Source: Anaeramoeba flamelloides (lineage: Eukaryota > Metamonada > Anaeramoebidae). From it: a DNA stretch of 64,000 bases. Within the stretch, counting starts at the first letter, position 1; every line of letters starts with the position of its first letter. The stretch covers positions 1,240,001-1,304,000 of the forward strand of contig JANTQA010000063.1 in NCBI GenBank assembly GCA_027625915.1, given 5' to 3'. The notes beneath the pieces are model-generated. The model did not search any database. It saw nothing but the letters and a program-made list of their open reading frames with translations, and was not told the origin of the DNA. Shown here piece after piece: positions 38,342-48,527 of this stretch. The position numbers and the translations under genes were made by a program.

Positions 38342-40287
38342 AAAATTGTGATAGTTTAACATTTTCGAAATTTTCAATCAAATAAATTTCTATAAATCTC
38401 TTATGATCAAAAAAACAGAGTATCCAAAACTATTTTAACCATGTTAAATTCAAATTTTAACAATTAAATTCATTCAATTCCAAATTAATTGATTTTTAAT
38501 TATGTTTTTTAGAATAAATAAAAAATTGTTTCAGTTTATTATCTTTTTTTTTCTACTATTAGTTTATTTGTCAACAATATCCATTCAATTTTTAATATTC
38601 AAATAAGAGTTAATATTATTTTTTGTGTTATTAAATGAATTTTGAAAAAATTAAAAATACTAAAATGTATATCACTTTTTTAAGAATATTTATGGTCACT
38701 CTGAATATAAAATAAAAATAAAAGTAAAAAAGTATCTTTCAAAAGAAATAATAAATCTATAATTTTGCTTAGAAAATTCTATCATTTATTTACGTTTTAT
38801 TATTAAAAGGTCACGTATTTTGAATTATACAATATCAATTTCATCCATTTTTCTTCCTCTCCCAAAACTAAAAACACAATTTTTAAGATAAGACAAGATA
38901 TTTTAGTTTATTTTTCAGATATTTACCAGTCTTTTCATTTTTCTTCCAATACCACTAACAATATACTTTTTATATTAAGAATATATATAAAAAAATTATA
39001 ATAAATAAATAAATACGAATTATTCATGATCAAAATTGTAATACCTGATTGAAATTAATCAAAAAAATGTTATTAAAAAAAAATATTTGAATTTGTCAGA
39101 AAATAAATTTTTTTTTAAATAAAAAATATTATTTGGGTTTTTGAATAATTTGAGATTATTTCATTTTTTATTTCAAATTTAATTCAAAGGGTGAGTGTTT
39201 TAAGGCACAAAAAAATACAAACTTTTTTATCATTTATTTTTTATTGGTGGAATAAGTGTAAATTATACTCTAGTTTCCCCTATATAATACAATTTCCTTT
39301 CAAAAAATAACCAGAAAAACATAAACTATTTTTCAAATAAAAGGGTACAAAAAGTTTCAAGAATTATTCATAATTGAATCAAATTAATTGTAGGTTCATT
39401 CTAAAATCTAAGAAACGTTTTAAAACATAAAAAACACTCAAATGAATCTAGAAAAATCAATAAAAAAAAACAATAAAGATTAAAATTCAATATTTTAAAA
39501 ATTGGTGCACCCTTTTATTTGAAATGGGAAATCTAGTTTTGGAAATTGTAAAGAAAAAAAATTATACGGTCAATAAAAACCTTTGAACAAGGCGAATTGG
39601 GGAAAAATTTCCCAAAATTTTATGAAAAAGTACTTGACAAGTCAAACTTTTGTTCTTTAAAGTCCCATTTTAAAGATAAAGCCTCAATTCGTCTGCGTAT
39701 TTAGTTGGAATTTTTTTTTTCTTTCAATTTTCTCTTTTCTTTGTTCATTCATCCATCCAATAATGGTCTTTCAAAATTCCTACATCTAGCTCATTCTAAA
39801 TCAAACTTAAATTGTTTCCATTTAGACACTGGTAGATTATTTCCAAATTGGTTACTTCTTATCTTGTTTTTTCATTTTCCAACTGTTCAATATCAATAAA
39901 TAAAAAAAAATGAATAATTAAAATGAAAATCATCAATAAGTAATTATCTTATTAGCAATCACTTACGATGGTATTGGTGATTTGAGAGGTGTGCCCTTTT
40001 GTTTGAAAAAGAGTTTAGTTACATTTACTCTTTGTCATAACAATTGATATAAAAACCTTTGGAATAAACAAATAGGTTTAACTATTATTTGTTGTACAGG
40101 ATTAAAACAAAAAATGTTTTGAAAAAGCAACCATCTTTTATGCAACAATTTGTAGTTTCTTTTTTAATCAGAAAAAATATTTTTTTAGAGTATATTTAAC
40201 AAGTTGAAATACTACAGTGAAAATATGTTAATATCGATCAGTAGAATCATCATTATTTTAAAATAGAAAGGAGTTTGGGGCATTTAT

Positions 40288-40325
<38 letters not shown>

Positions 40326-40485
40326 AATAATAAAGACCAAAATAATTCATTAAATGTGAAAAAAAAAAAATTCTTTTTACGAATATTGAAGTTTATTGTT
40401 CAATTAATCCAAATTAAAAAATAATGTGGAATTATAATTATTGTTATTTTTTAGGATATTAAATAATAAGATAATATAATTATAA

Positions 40486-43400
40486 TTAATTTTTTAATTC
40501 TTTTTTCTCAATTTTATGTTTTAAGTACTGAATTTTCTGTTTTGCTTTTTCTAGATCATCAATTGAAATAAACCCATTTTTCAAATCCCTTCTCATACAA
40601 AAATATGCAGCTTCTTTACACATCGATTCGATATCTGCACCTGAAAACCCATCTGTATCTTTTGCCAATTTATCAAGGTATTCTTTTGCCTTCTTTTCCA
40701 GGGGCATTTTTTTAGTTTTTTTTAATAAAATCTCTAATCTTCCTTTCGAATCTAGATCAGGTATTTTAATATGAAGATCAAATCTCCCAGGTCTAAGGAT
40801 TGCTTCGTCCAAAGCTTGAACCCGATCAGTAACGCCAACCACTAAAAAGTTTCCTCTTTTTGAAATTCCATCCATTTCTATTTAATTATTAAATTGGAAA
40901 TTTAGGAATTAATGTGAATGTAAATAATAACAATAAATAAATAAAGGTGGAAGACAAAACGAGTGGGATTCATCCAAGGTAAATTATTTGTAAGCACCAC
41001 TAAAACGAAAAAATTGTTTGATTGCAAATTGTGTTTCGTTTGTTTAATATTGAAAAACCAAAAAAAATACTGAAAAATACAATATCAAAAATAATCTTTC
41101 TGTTTAACCAAATTTTGAAGAATTATACTTGTTAAATTTCTGTGTGATTTTTAAAGATTTAGTAAATATTCAAAAAAATTCTATTATTATTGTTGTTGTT
41201 GTTGGGTAAGTGTAAATTACACTCTAAATGTGCTTTTTGATTTGAATTTCCTTTCATAAATTTAAAAATAAAAAAAAATATAGTTAACAATTGTTCAAGG
41301 GAAATGCAACATTCAACTTATCTTTTTGGTTAAAAAGCGAAAAAAGGAAAAAGGAAAAAGGAAAAATTAATAAAAACAAAAGAAAGAAAAATCGAAAGGT
41401 TTCTCAAAAAGCGTTTATACGAAGCAATTAGTAAAAAAAATAATTCAAAAATAATACTATGCTATCTTTAATTAAGAGGGAACAAAATCACAGCCATAAA
41501 TAGTTTTGGCTAATATGTTTTGGTTTGTTAATTGATCATGACGTTCATTTGAGGTAGTTGTTTAATTTTTTTCATTTCTTTTTTTCTTTTTGATCTGATT
41601 TGCTTTAACCCTTGATATTTTTTTACTTTTGTTTTTTTTTTCTGAATTTTCAAGTTACCCATACTTTCATGTTTCAGTATATCAGTATTATCCATCAACA
41701 AGTAACCATCTGTTCTTTTTCGTTTGCAACTCTTCTTCCCTATATAAAGAAAATTCATCCAGGAAAAAATGGAAAAAAATAATAATTCTATTTTTATGAT
41801 AATGTTATCTCTACTTCTAAACTATTTCTGTAATGTTTGGAATCTAATTTTGGCACTAATCTTCTTTAATTATATTTTCTAATTATAATTATGCACTTTT
41901 TAACAATTTTCTTAATAAAACTGTAGATATTTGTGGAGGGCTGTAGAATGCCGAAGTATGTTGTAGAGTATCGTATAGTATCTAGCTTTTCCAGAATTTA
42001 AAAGAATGGAGCAAAATCATAAATTTTATTCAATTCATTTTTATTAAAACCGAAAAAGTATCGTTCGGTTTTCCTGAATTTAAAAGAATTGAGTAAAATC
42101 AAAGATTTTTCTCTATTCTTTTGAATTTTGGAAAAGCTAACAACACGTTTTTTAATTTGAGAAATAAAAGAAAATTTTTGAAATTTTCTTTTTATTTTAG
42201 GAATTTAAAAAAACCTAACGACAGTGAATATATTTTTAATTTGGCCATGCAAATGATATTATTTTTTTTATTAGGATTTTTTAATTATTTGTCTTCTTCT
42301 CTCTCTTTTTTTATTTTAATAAATTTTCTTCTAATCACTCCTTTTTCTAAATAAATAGATAAACAAAAACTAGAATTTAAAAAAACTACCTTTCTTCTTT
42401 CCATAATTTAAAAGAATAGAGTAAAATCTTTGATTTTATTTTATTCTTTCGAATCCTGGAAAATCGTTGTTAGGTTTTTTTTAATTTTTGAAATTAAAAA
42501 AAAATGCTCGGCGCTCGATGGCACTTTCGAAAAAACTAGCGTCGATATTTCAAAATCCACAAGAATTCAGTAAAATTCTTGGTTTTACTTTATTCTTTTA
42601 AATTATCGAAATCTTAACAGCAAATAATGGCAGTCTAACCCCTCTCCATAATAATAAATAAATAAATAATTTTGTACTTTTGATGTAATACTATTAGAAG
42701 AAGACTCATCTAAATCAAAGGCAAAATGTTAATAGTCGAATTTCTTTTCTTAAAACTACCCTAATAAAAAATGTTTTTTATAACATGTTATAAACGTGTT
42801 GTAAAGGTGTTATAAAAGTTTCAAATGTTATAAAATTTTATAATAAAAACTTTTAGAACACAAATGTTTGTTATAAAATGTGTTATAATATTTGTAACGT
42901 GTTATAAGCCTGTTATAATAATAGTTTTTTCAAAAAATATCGAAAAAATCAGCATGTTAAAGGAAATTTTGTTATAAAAATGTTATATAGATGTTATAAA
43001 AAATTTTTTTTATTAGGGTATTGAAACAAATATGGATTTTTTAGGTTGCTATGGTTTCTGTTATACTTAATACTTTGCAAATAATTTACCTTATGAAATT
43101 CTTTTCCCTAAAGTACAAAAGATCAAACTTTGATCGAATAAAAATAGCAAACAAAAAGAAAAAACAAAATAAAAAACCTGTTAATAAGCATGTCAAAATT
43201 CGATCAGCTACTTGTTCTGAAGAATCTTTTTTCCTTTTGGCTGCAATAGTTTCAATGTGATCTAAAAACAAAATACAGGGCGAAGCAGCTGAAGCTTGGA
43301 GAAAGACTTGGGAAATTCTTTCTTCTGATCTTCCAAGTACTTTAGATAAAATTTCTGAGCATTTAACGGAAACAAGGTTTAAAGACGATTCGTTTGCAAT

Positions 43401-44762
43401 TGCCTGTACCAATTTTGTTTTCCCAGATCCGGGCTTGCCATATATTAAAACTCCGCGGGGTGCCTCTATTCCCATTTGGTAAAACTTTTCAGGGCTTTTT
43501 AAAGATGTTAAAACTGCTGTTTTCAATGTTTGAATGACGGAGTCCATTCCCCCAAGATCATCAAATTTTGTATCTCCAGAAATGCTTGGAGAGATCCATT
43601 CACAATTTTGGACCGAAGATGGGATGTACTCCTCTAGTTGATTTAGAAAAGTTGTCAAATTTAAGATTTTGCCGTTTTCGTTTTTATTGCCTTGCGTATT
43701 TTCTTTATTTTGAAGAATTTGTTTTTGATAGCTAAGATCACAAACTGTTTTTAAATCAGAGCCCACAAAGGAGTGTGTTTTCTCAATTATTTTTTGGCTT
43801 GTGTTTGAATTAGTTTCTAAAATATTATCCTCATTTTGGTTGTTGTGTAATCTTAATCCCATCGATTTGACAATGCAATTAAGGATCTCTATTCGTTGTT
43901 GTGGTTGTGGAATTTGGATCTCGATTTCAAAATCAATTCTTCCACACTCTCTTATTTCTTTGCTAACACTTTGTGGGTATTCTGTTGTTGCAAGCAAATA
44001 AATTGTTTTTTGTTCATTTTGTTCAGAAAAGTATTCAAGACTATTAACATTTGTAATTTCATCAATCGACTCAATGAGTGTATAAAGCACAGCACGATCT
44101 AAATCAGAAAAAGAAGAGTTACTACTCTCATAACATGGCGCAAAGGCTTCCATTTGATCGATTAAAAAGAAACATGGAGAATTTTCTTTCGCTTTTAAGA
44201 AGATCGATGCGATATACTTCTCTACTTGTCCTTTTTCTCTTTTAAACGTTTCAGATAAATCCAATTTAAATATTGGCAATCCTGATGCCTTTGCAATTGT
44301 GTCCATTAAATATGTTTTACCAGTGCCGGAGCTTCCATGTAATAGGAGCCCAACAAATGGTAAGTCTTGATAACAATGAAGCTTTTCAATTATTTCTTCG
44401 ATTTGCTGGCCATAGCCACCAAAATTATTGTTTATTTCCTCGATCCATTTCTCCTTTTTTGGTAACAAGAGAAAGTCTCTTTCAATTTTTATCGTTGTTT
44501 GGTTTGTAATTTGACACTTGATCCCAACTGGCTCGATGTTCTTAATACGAACCTTTATTTTGTTTTGAAACCAAGTTAATTCAAGGGTTTGCTTTAATTC
44601 AACTTCTTTTCCACATAATAACGTTGCTAATGTACTACCAAGATTCTGAAGAACTTTATAGATTCCGTTGTCTGTGGTCTGTAGTGTGATACTTTTACAT
44701 TCTTGTAAAGTTTCACTAAATTTATAATAAGGCTCAACCAACGATAAATCAAACCCAAACAT
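40486..44762 (-). CDS. AFG2-like: AFG2/SPATA5-family double AAA protein with altered Walker B motifs
   Basis: ATG at 44762. Exon 1 is 44762-43178, exon 2 is 40877-40486 (TAA); the 2300-bp intron (GTTTTT...ATAG, phase 1) restores the canonical LLTEMDG string. The product is 658 residues, shorter than typical AFG2A (about 890) or AFG2B (about 750). D1 has Walker A GSSGTGKT; D2 has Walker A GKPGSGKT. The D2 helices and C-terminus (RISQVFLQASAASPCILFLD; ILRPGRFD; PDLDSKGRLEILLKKTKKMP; DGFSGADIESMCKEAA) resemble AFG2B/SPATA5L1 most, from memory. AFG2 proteins are Cdc48-type ATPases that release maturation factors from pre-60S ribosomes. Odd: the catalytic Walker B glutamate is Gln in D1 (FFLIDQ) and His in D2 (LFLDHI), and sensor-1 Asn is also changed (VGVTDR in D2). 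ATP binding looks intact, but hydrolysis is predicted to be weak or lost. Confidence 0.85.
41200..41790 (-). CDS. Small reading frame (41758-41528) in a duplicated unit inside the AFG2-like intron
   Basis: ATG at 41758, 76 codons, TAA at 41528. The protein begins MNFLYIGKKSCKRKR, contains MDNTDILKHESMGNLK and ends in a very basic tail (QGLKQIRSKRKKEMKKIK). A frameshifted inverse copy lies at 26490-27080, and homology includes both flanks, such as GTGTAAATTACACTCTAA at about 41209-41226. It is on the same strand as the host gene but inside its intron. Likely part of a mobile unit; the protein is unrecognised, and its basic tail would suit nucleic-acid binding. Confidence 0.4.
41985..42613. repeat. 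Array of four 65-75-bp hairpin repeats
   Basis: Copies at about 41985-42050, 42067-42138, 42390-42467 and 42545-42613. Best copies read TTCCnGAATTTAAAAGAAT..GAGTAAAATC, a short loop, then the reverse complement TTTTACTCTATTCTTTTGAA. Two further copies lie in LINE-derived DNA at about 51411-51487 and 55701-55770. A second stem, CCTAAC/GTTAGG with T-rich arms, links copies 2 and 3. The array lies in the AFG2-like intron. Confidence 0.6.
42757..43020. mobile_element. 264-bp MITE with TA / CCCTAATAAAAA inverted ends
   Basis: Left TA|CCCTAATAAAAAATG; right ATTTTTTTTATTAGGG|TA. The arms are about 27 bp and are flanked by TA, the target of Tc1/mariner-type elements. The interior is rich in short GTTATAA/TTATAAC repeats. 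Non-coding; sits in the AFG2-like intron close to its donor site. Confidence 0.7.
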
Positions 44763-47729
44763 TAGGAAAAATGTGAAAAAATGAAAATCCAATACCGTGC
44801 TCGTTCTGTTAATTAGTTCAATTTTGAAATCAAAAAGATTTGGGAGAAAGAATATTAATTAAAGCTGTCGTTATTTCCAATAATCATTTATACTATCTGT
44901 TGAAAAATAAATTGAACAAAATTTTCATACAGCTTTTTAAAAAAAAATAATAATAAATTATGTTCCATTTCAAATTTTAAAACTTTGAAAAAAGAATAAA
45001 TTATTCATTTCCCCTTTAGAATTGGAAACTATATATGATTTATTTTCATTTTATTTTTTAATTTTTTCGGAAAACGGAATGAACAATTTGATCCATTTAT
45101 TTTACAATTAATTATATACCGATTTATATTTAATTAAAGCAGTGAAAAAAATACGGGACATGAAAAAAATCCAGGACAAGATTTTTAATTGTGAATATTA
45201 GAAAAATTATTGTGTAATTTCATTTATTTACAATCAAATTCCTTTTTTTAAGAATCGAACTTTTTTAATTATAACTCCCCCACTTATTAGAATAATGATT
45301 AATGAAATCACACTTGTTCAAAACATCATTCAATCAATCTAAAAACAAGAAAAAAAAATATCATTTTCCAAACTAAAGCAAACCTCAATAAAACTTGATT
45401 ATTTTTCAAAAAAAGTTGATCAACATTAAGCTATCAAACAATTACTCGAGAATTCTAGAGACACCTTACTTTGATTAACTTTGGGTGGGTTTATTATTAA
45501 TCACATAAAAAAATTGGTTATTTATAATAAGGATTTGATTGAAATTAGACAAAAATTTTACTAATACTCACAATTAAAAATCTTTTCCGGGATTTTTTTC
45601 ATATCCAGTATTTTTTTCCCTACTATAATTCTTAATATTGTGGTCAAAAATGCCTATTGTAATATTAGAAAAGCTGTTTTTCAAAAGTAAAATTTGAATT
45701 ATCTTTTTCTTCGTGCTCCAATGCAAAGGCTGATTGATTAACAATAACTCACTGAATACAAAATCAAATGTGAAGGCTAAACTCTTTGATATTTTGAGAA
45801 CTTTTTGAATTGATATTGAATTTGTTTTGAATTTATTCTGAATTTTTACAATTTTTAGAAAAATTCAAGTTATTTTATTTTTTATGATAAAAATTTTCTT
45901 TATCAATAATGTTAACTATTTTGAGAGAAATTTTGAAATTTGATCCATCATTTTTAAAATTTTTTTTTTATCTATTAGAACTTAAAGTAAACAATGCAAT
46001 ATTTACCGTTGTTTATTGTCAGTTTCTTTCATCATTTAATGCATAACCTTTCTAGAATAACAGAAATAGGTCATTTAATTAAAATTATATGTTAAAAGGT
46101 ATACATGGTGTATTTTATTACAAGGGGAATTTAATTTTGAAAAATAATTAAGATATCAAGAAAAGAAGAGTTTTTTGTAATTAATTTAGTTGAATCTAAG
46201 AAAAAAAATATATTTTTTTCATCTGATACTTCAATGGTATAAGAATAATAATCTGATTTTGGAATATTTGAGAATCAGCAGATATCTTTTTAAATTCATG
46301 ATAAGGTTTTAAGAATTATCATTTTTTTATAATAATCACTATTTTGTATAAAATAAATATAATCAATAAGAAGGATATTTTATAAATTAATCTCAATATT
46401 TTATCCAAGTCCAATTTTTATTAAAAATCTTAATAATTATCAAAATATCAGTACAAAAAGAATATCCCCATATAACTGTTGATGACTTCATTGTTAATTC
46501 AACAATATTTTTCCAAATAAAATTTTTGTTTGATCAAAAAAACAGGATCCTTGAAAAAAAATTAATTTTTGTTAAAAAAAAACTAAAAAGGTTACTTGAT
46601 CCAACTAAGGATCAGATCATTTAGTTTTCTTGGATTTTGTTTGGATTTGGTTGATATATCGATTAGAACTTTTATTCATTGATAGTAATACATCTTTCCA
46701 AAAATTCCATCAAAATTTTCCAATATCAAATTTTCAGGTTTATAAAGATTTTTAAATCAGGGAATAAGAAAGCTTTATTTGAAAATGAAATTTGTTTCCA
46801 ATAGAAGTTATGATAAAATCTGAAGAGATAAAATAAGAAAAAAGGTTATTTTATTACTTACTATGGATATTTTAGGCGTTTTAACTGATAATCAGCTAGT
46901 TTTGTATAAAAAGATATTTTTATTACTTGAGATCTTACATGTTTTTTTTTTTTTTAAAATTTTTTTTTAAAAAGGGATCTTTGAATTTTTTTTTTCTGTT
47001 ACTGTTATTTCTTTGGAATTAGATTCTATTGACTTTTTTTACGTTGTTTGAATTTTGTAATCAAGAATCCTTTTTCAAACTTGTTTTTATTAATTGGATT
47101 TTTTACTTCCGAGATTATTTTAATTTTTTTGTTATTTGAATTTTGGAAACAGATACTACACTTAAACTTTAAATTATTAATTCAATTTTTTGACCAAAAG
47201 ACACTAAAGAATTTTTTTTTAATAATATGTATTTTCCAACGAAAAGAAGTTCACTTCAATAGGGCTGTTAATACAAAATAAGTGACTGTTTGAGTCTGAA
47301 GTAATTTTACTCTTGTTACTCTACCCTTAAAATAAATTTTAGATTTGTAAGACCTTTTATTGTTTGAAAAATAAAGATTTTTAAAAAATAGAATCAAAAG
47401 TTAAGAGAGTTCAGAACAATTCCACTACACTAAAGAAAAAAATCAATTGTAGTGATGTCATTTTGAGAACTAAAACAAAATTCTGCAAAAAAACTTATCT
47501 GAAATACAAGAAAGCTATGACTTAAAAAACTGAATTATTTAGGGATTTGAGACCACAAAATAGAAGATTTCTGAATTAAAAGGAATAAAACGAAGTGGAA
47601 TCGTAAATTGAGAAGGGAATTGAGGATTAAGAATTAAAGGTAAAATTCATTTTTTCAAAAAAAGAATTTTTACAAAAATTCAAACAATTTTTACCAAGAT
47701 AAAGGAATCTTACTTAAAAAACACAACAA
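44763..47729. other. Intergenic between divergent AFG2-like and derlin genes
   Basis: No gene is supported. One inverted-repeat element (45140-45624) is present. Promoters of both divergent genes should lie here, but no specific motif can be assigned. Confidence 0.4.
45140..45624. mobile_element. 485-bp inverted-repeat element
   Basis: The left arm CAGTGAAAAAAATACGGGAC...AGATTTTTAATTGTGAATATT is mirrored by the right arm AATACTCACAATTAAAAATCT...AGTATTTTTTTCCCTACT. Arms are about 95-100 bp. The inner motif (GATTTTTAATTG.GAATATTAG) is shared with the palindrome core at 58.7/59.2 kb, so the two are related. No transposase frame. Confidence 0.6.
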
Positions 47730-48527
47730 ATGCAAAATAAAGGAAAAGGTTTTTTAGAATTTTGGCGCGAGTTTTTCCCACCTGTTACTCGATGGTGGGT
47801 GACATCAATTCTGGTGACACTGCTTTTAGGCGTACTAGGTATTGTACCACCAAAGTACATGGTTTATACCCCAACGTTGGCGTTTAAACAATTTCAGATC
47901 TGGAGAATTGTTACTTGTTTCCTCTTTATTGGATTACCATCCTTCCCTTTTTTTTTAACCATGATCTTTTTAATAACATACTCCAAAAGCTTGGAGAACT
48001 TTTCTTATCAAGGGAACCCTGCGGAATACCTCTGGATGCTGATCGTATGTGGAGCTGTTTTTTTAATCGTTGCACCTTTGTTGAATATTATAATGCTTGG
48101 GGACATGCTTGCCGCTTTAGTGTGCTATATTTATTGCCGTAGGAATCCCGATAAGCAAGTTAGCCTATATGGCTTGCTCCAAATCCAACTCAAATATTTC
48201 CCCTTTGTGTCACTTGCACTTAGAATGCTAATGGGACGTGGCGTGATCGGGTTTGGTGCTGCAATGCTAGTTGGCCATTTATATTGGCTATTGGTAGATG
48301 ATTTACCAAAAAAAAACAATCAAGTGTATATCAAAACACCACAATTTTTAATAAATCTTGTAAACAAAAATGGTGACAATAACAACCAATTTATTAATCG
48401 TGGATATGGGTATACAAATAGAAACACAAACACAAACACAAATACCCAACCACAGAATACACGAACTAATAATACTTCACGATACAAATGGGGTGAAGGG
48501 AATAAAATTGGGAAAAAAGATAAATAA
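47730..48527 (+). CDS. Derlin-like: Derlin, ER-associated degradation channel component
   Basis: Single exon, ATG at 47730, 265 residues (derlins are about 210-260), TAA. Derlins are rhomboid pseudoproteases of the ER membrane that move misfolded proteins to the cytosol together with p97/Cdc48. Seen: an N-terminal segment PPVTRWWVTSILVTLLLG, the WR signature in loop 1 (QIWRIVTCFLF), several further hydrophobic membrane segments, then the family hallmark GHLYWLLVDDLPK. An Asn/Thr-rich linker follows (NTNTNTNTQPQNT). The extreme C-terminus carries W254-G-E-G-N-K-I260-G, a SHP box nearly the same as human Derlin-1 (WGQGFRLG), the p97-docking motif. No rhomboid Ser-His catalytic pair is expected in this family. 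Confidence 0.93.
   Translation: MQNKGKGFLEFWREFFPPVTRWWVTSILVTLLLGVLGIVPPKYMVYTPTLAFKQFQIWRIVTCFLFIGLPSFPFFLTMIFLITYSKSLENFSYQGNPAEYLWMLIVCGAVFLIVAPLLNIIMLGDMLAALVCYIYCRRNPDKQVSLYGLLQIQLKYFPFVSLALRMLMGRGVIGFGAAMLVGHLYWLLVDDLPKKNNQVYIKTPQFLINLVNKNGDNNNQFINRGYGYTNRNTNTNTNTQPQNTRTNNTSRYKWGEGNKIGKKDK

Larger units (their letters stand above)
36504..40485. other. Gene-poor intergenic block between convergent genes
   Basis: Contains a (TA)n run (about 36716-36743), a LINE tail fragment (37915-38065), one weak small frame (38144-38341) and a 36-base poly-A run (40289-40324). A fragment resembling the 3' block of the duplicated small-frame unit (AAGTGTAAATTATACTCTAG) lies at about 39250. Confidence 0.4.

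Noticed and set aside
40289-40324. 36-base poly-A run as a retroposed mRNA tail
   Set aside because: No coding remnant precedes it on either side; simple slippage is sufficient.
43801-44509. Plus-strand frames across the AFG2-like gene
   Set aside because: Complementary shadows of a conserved AAA coding sequence.
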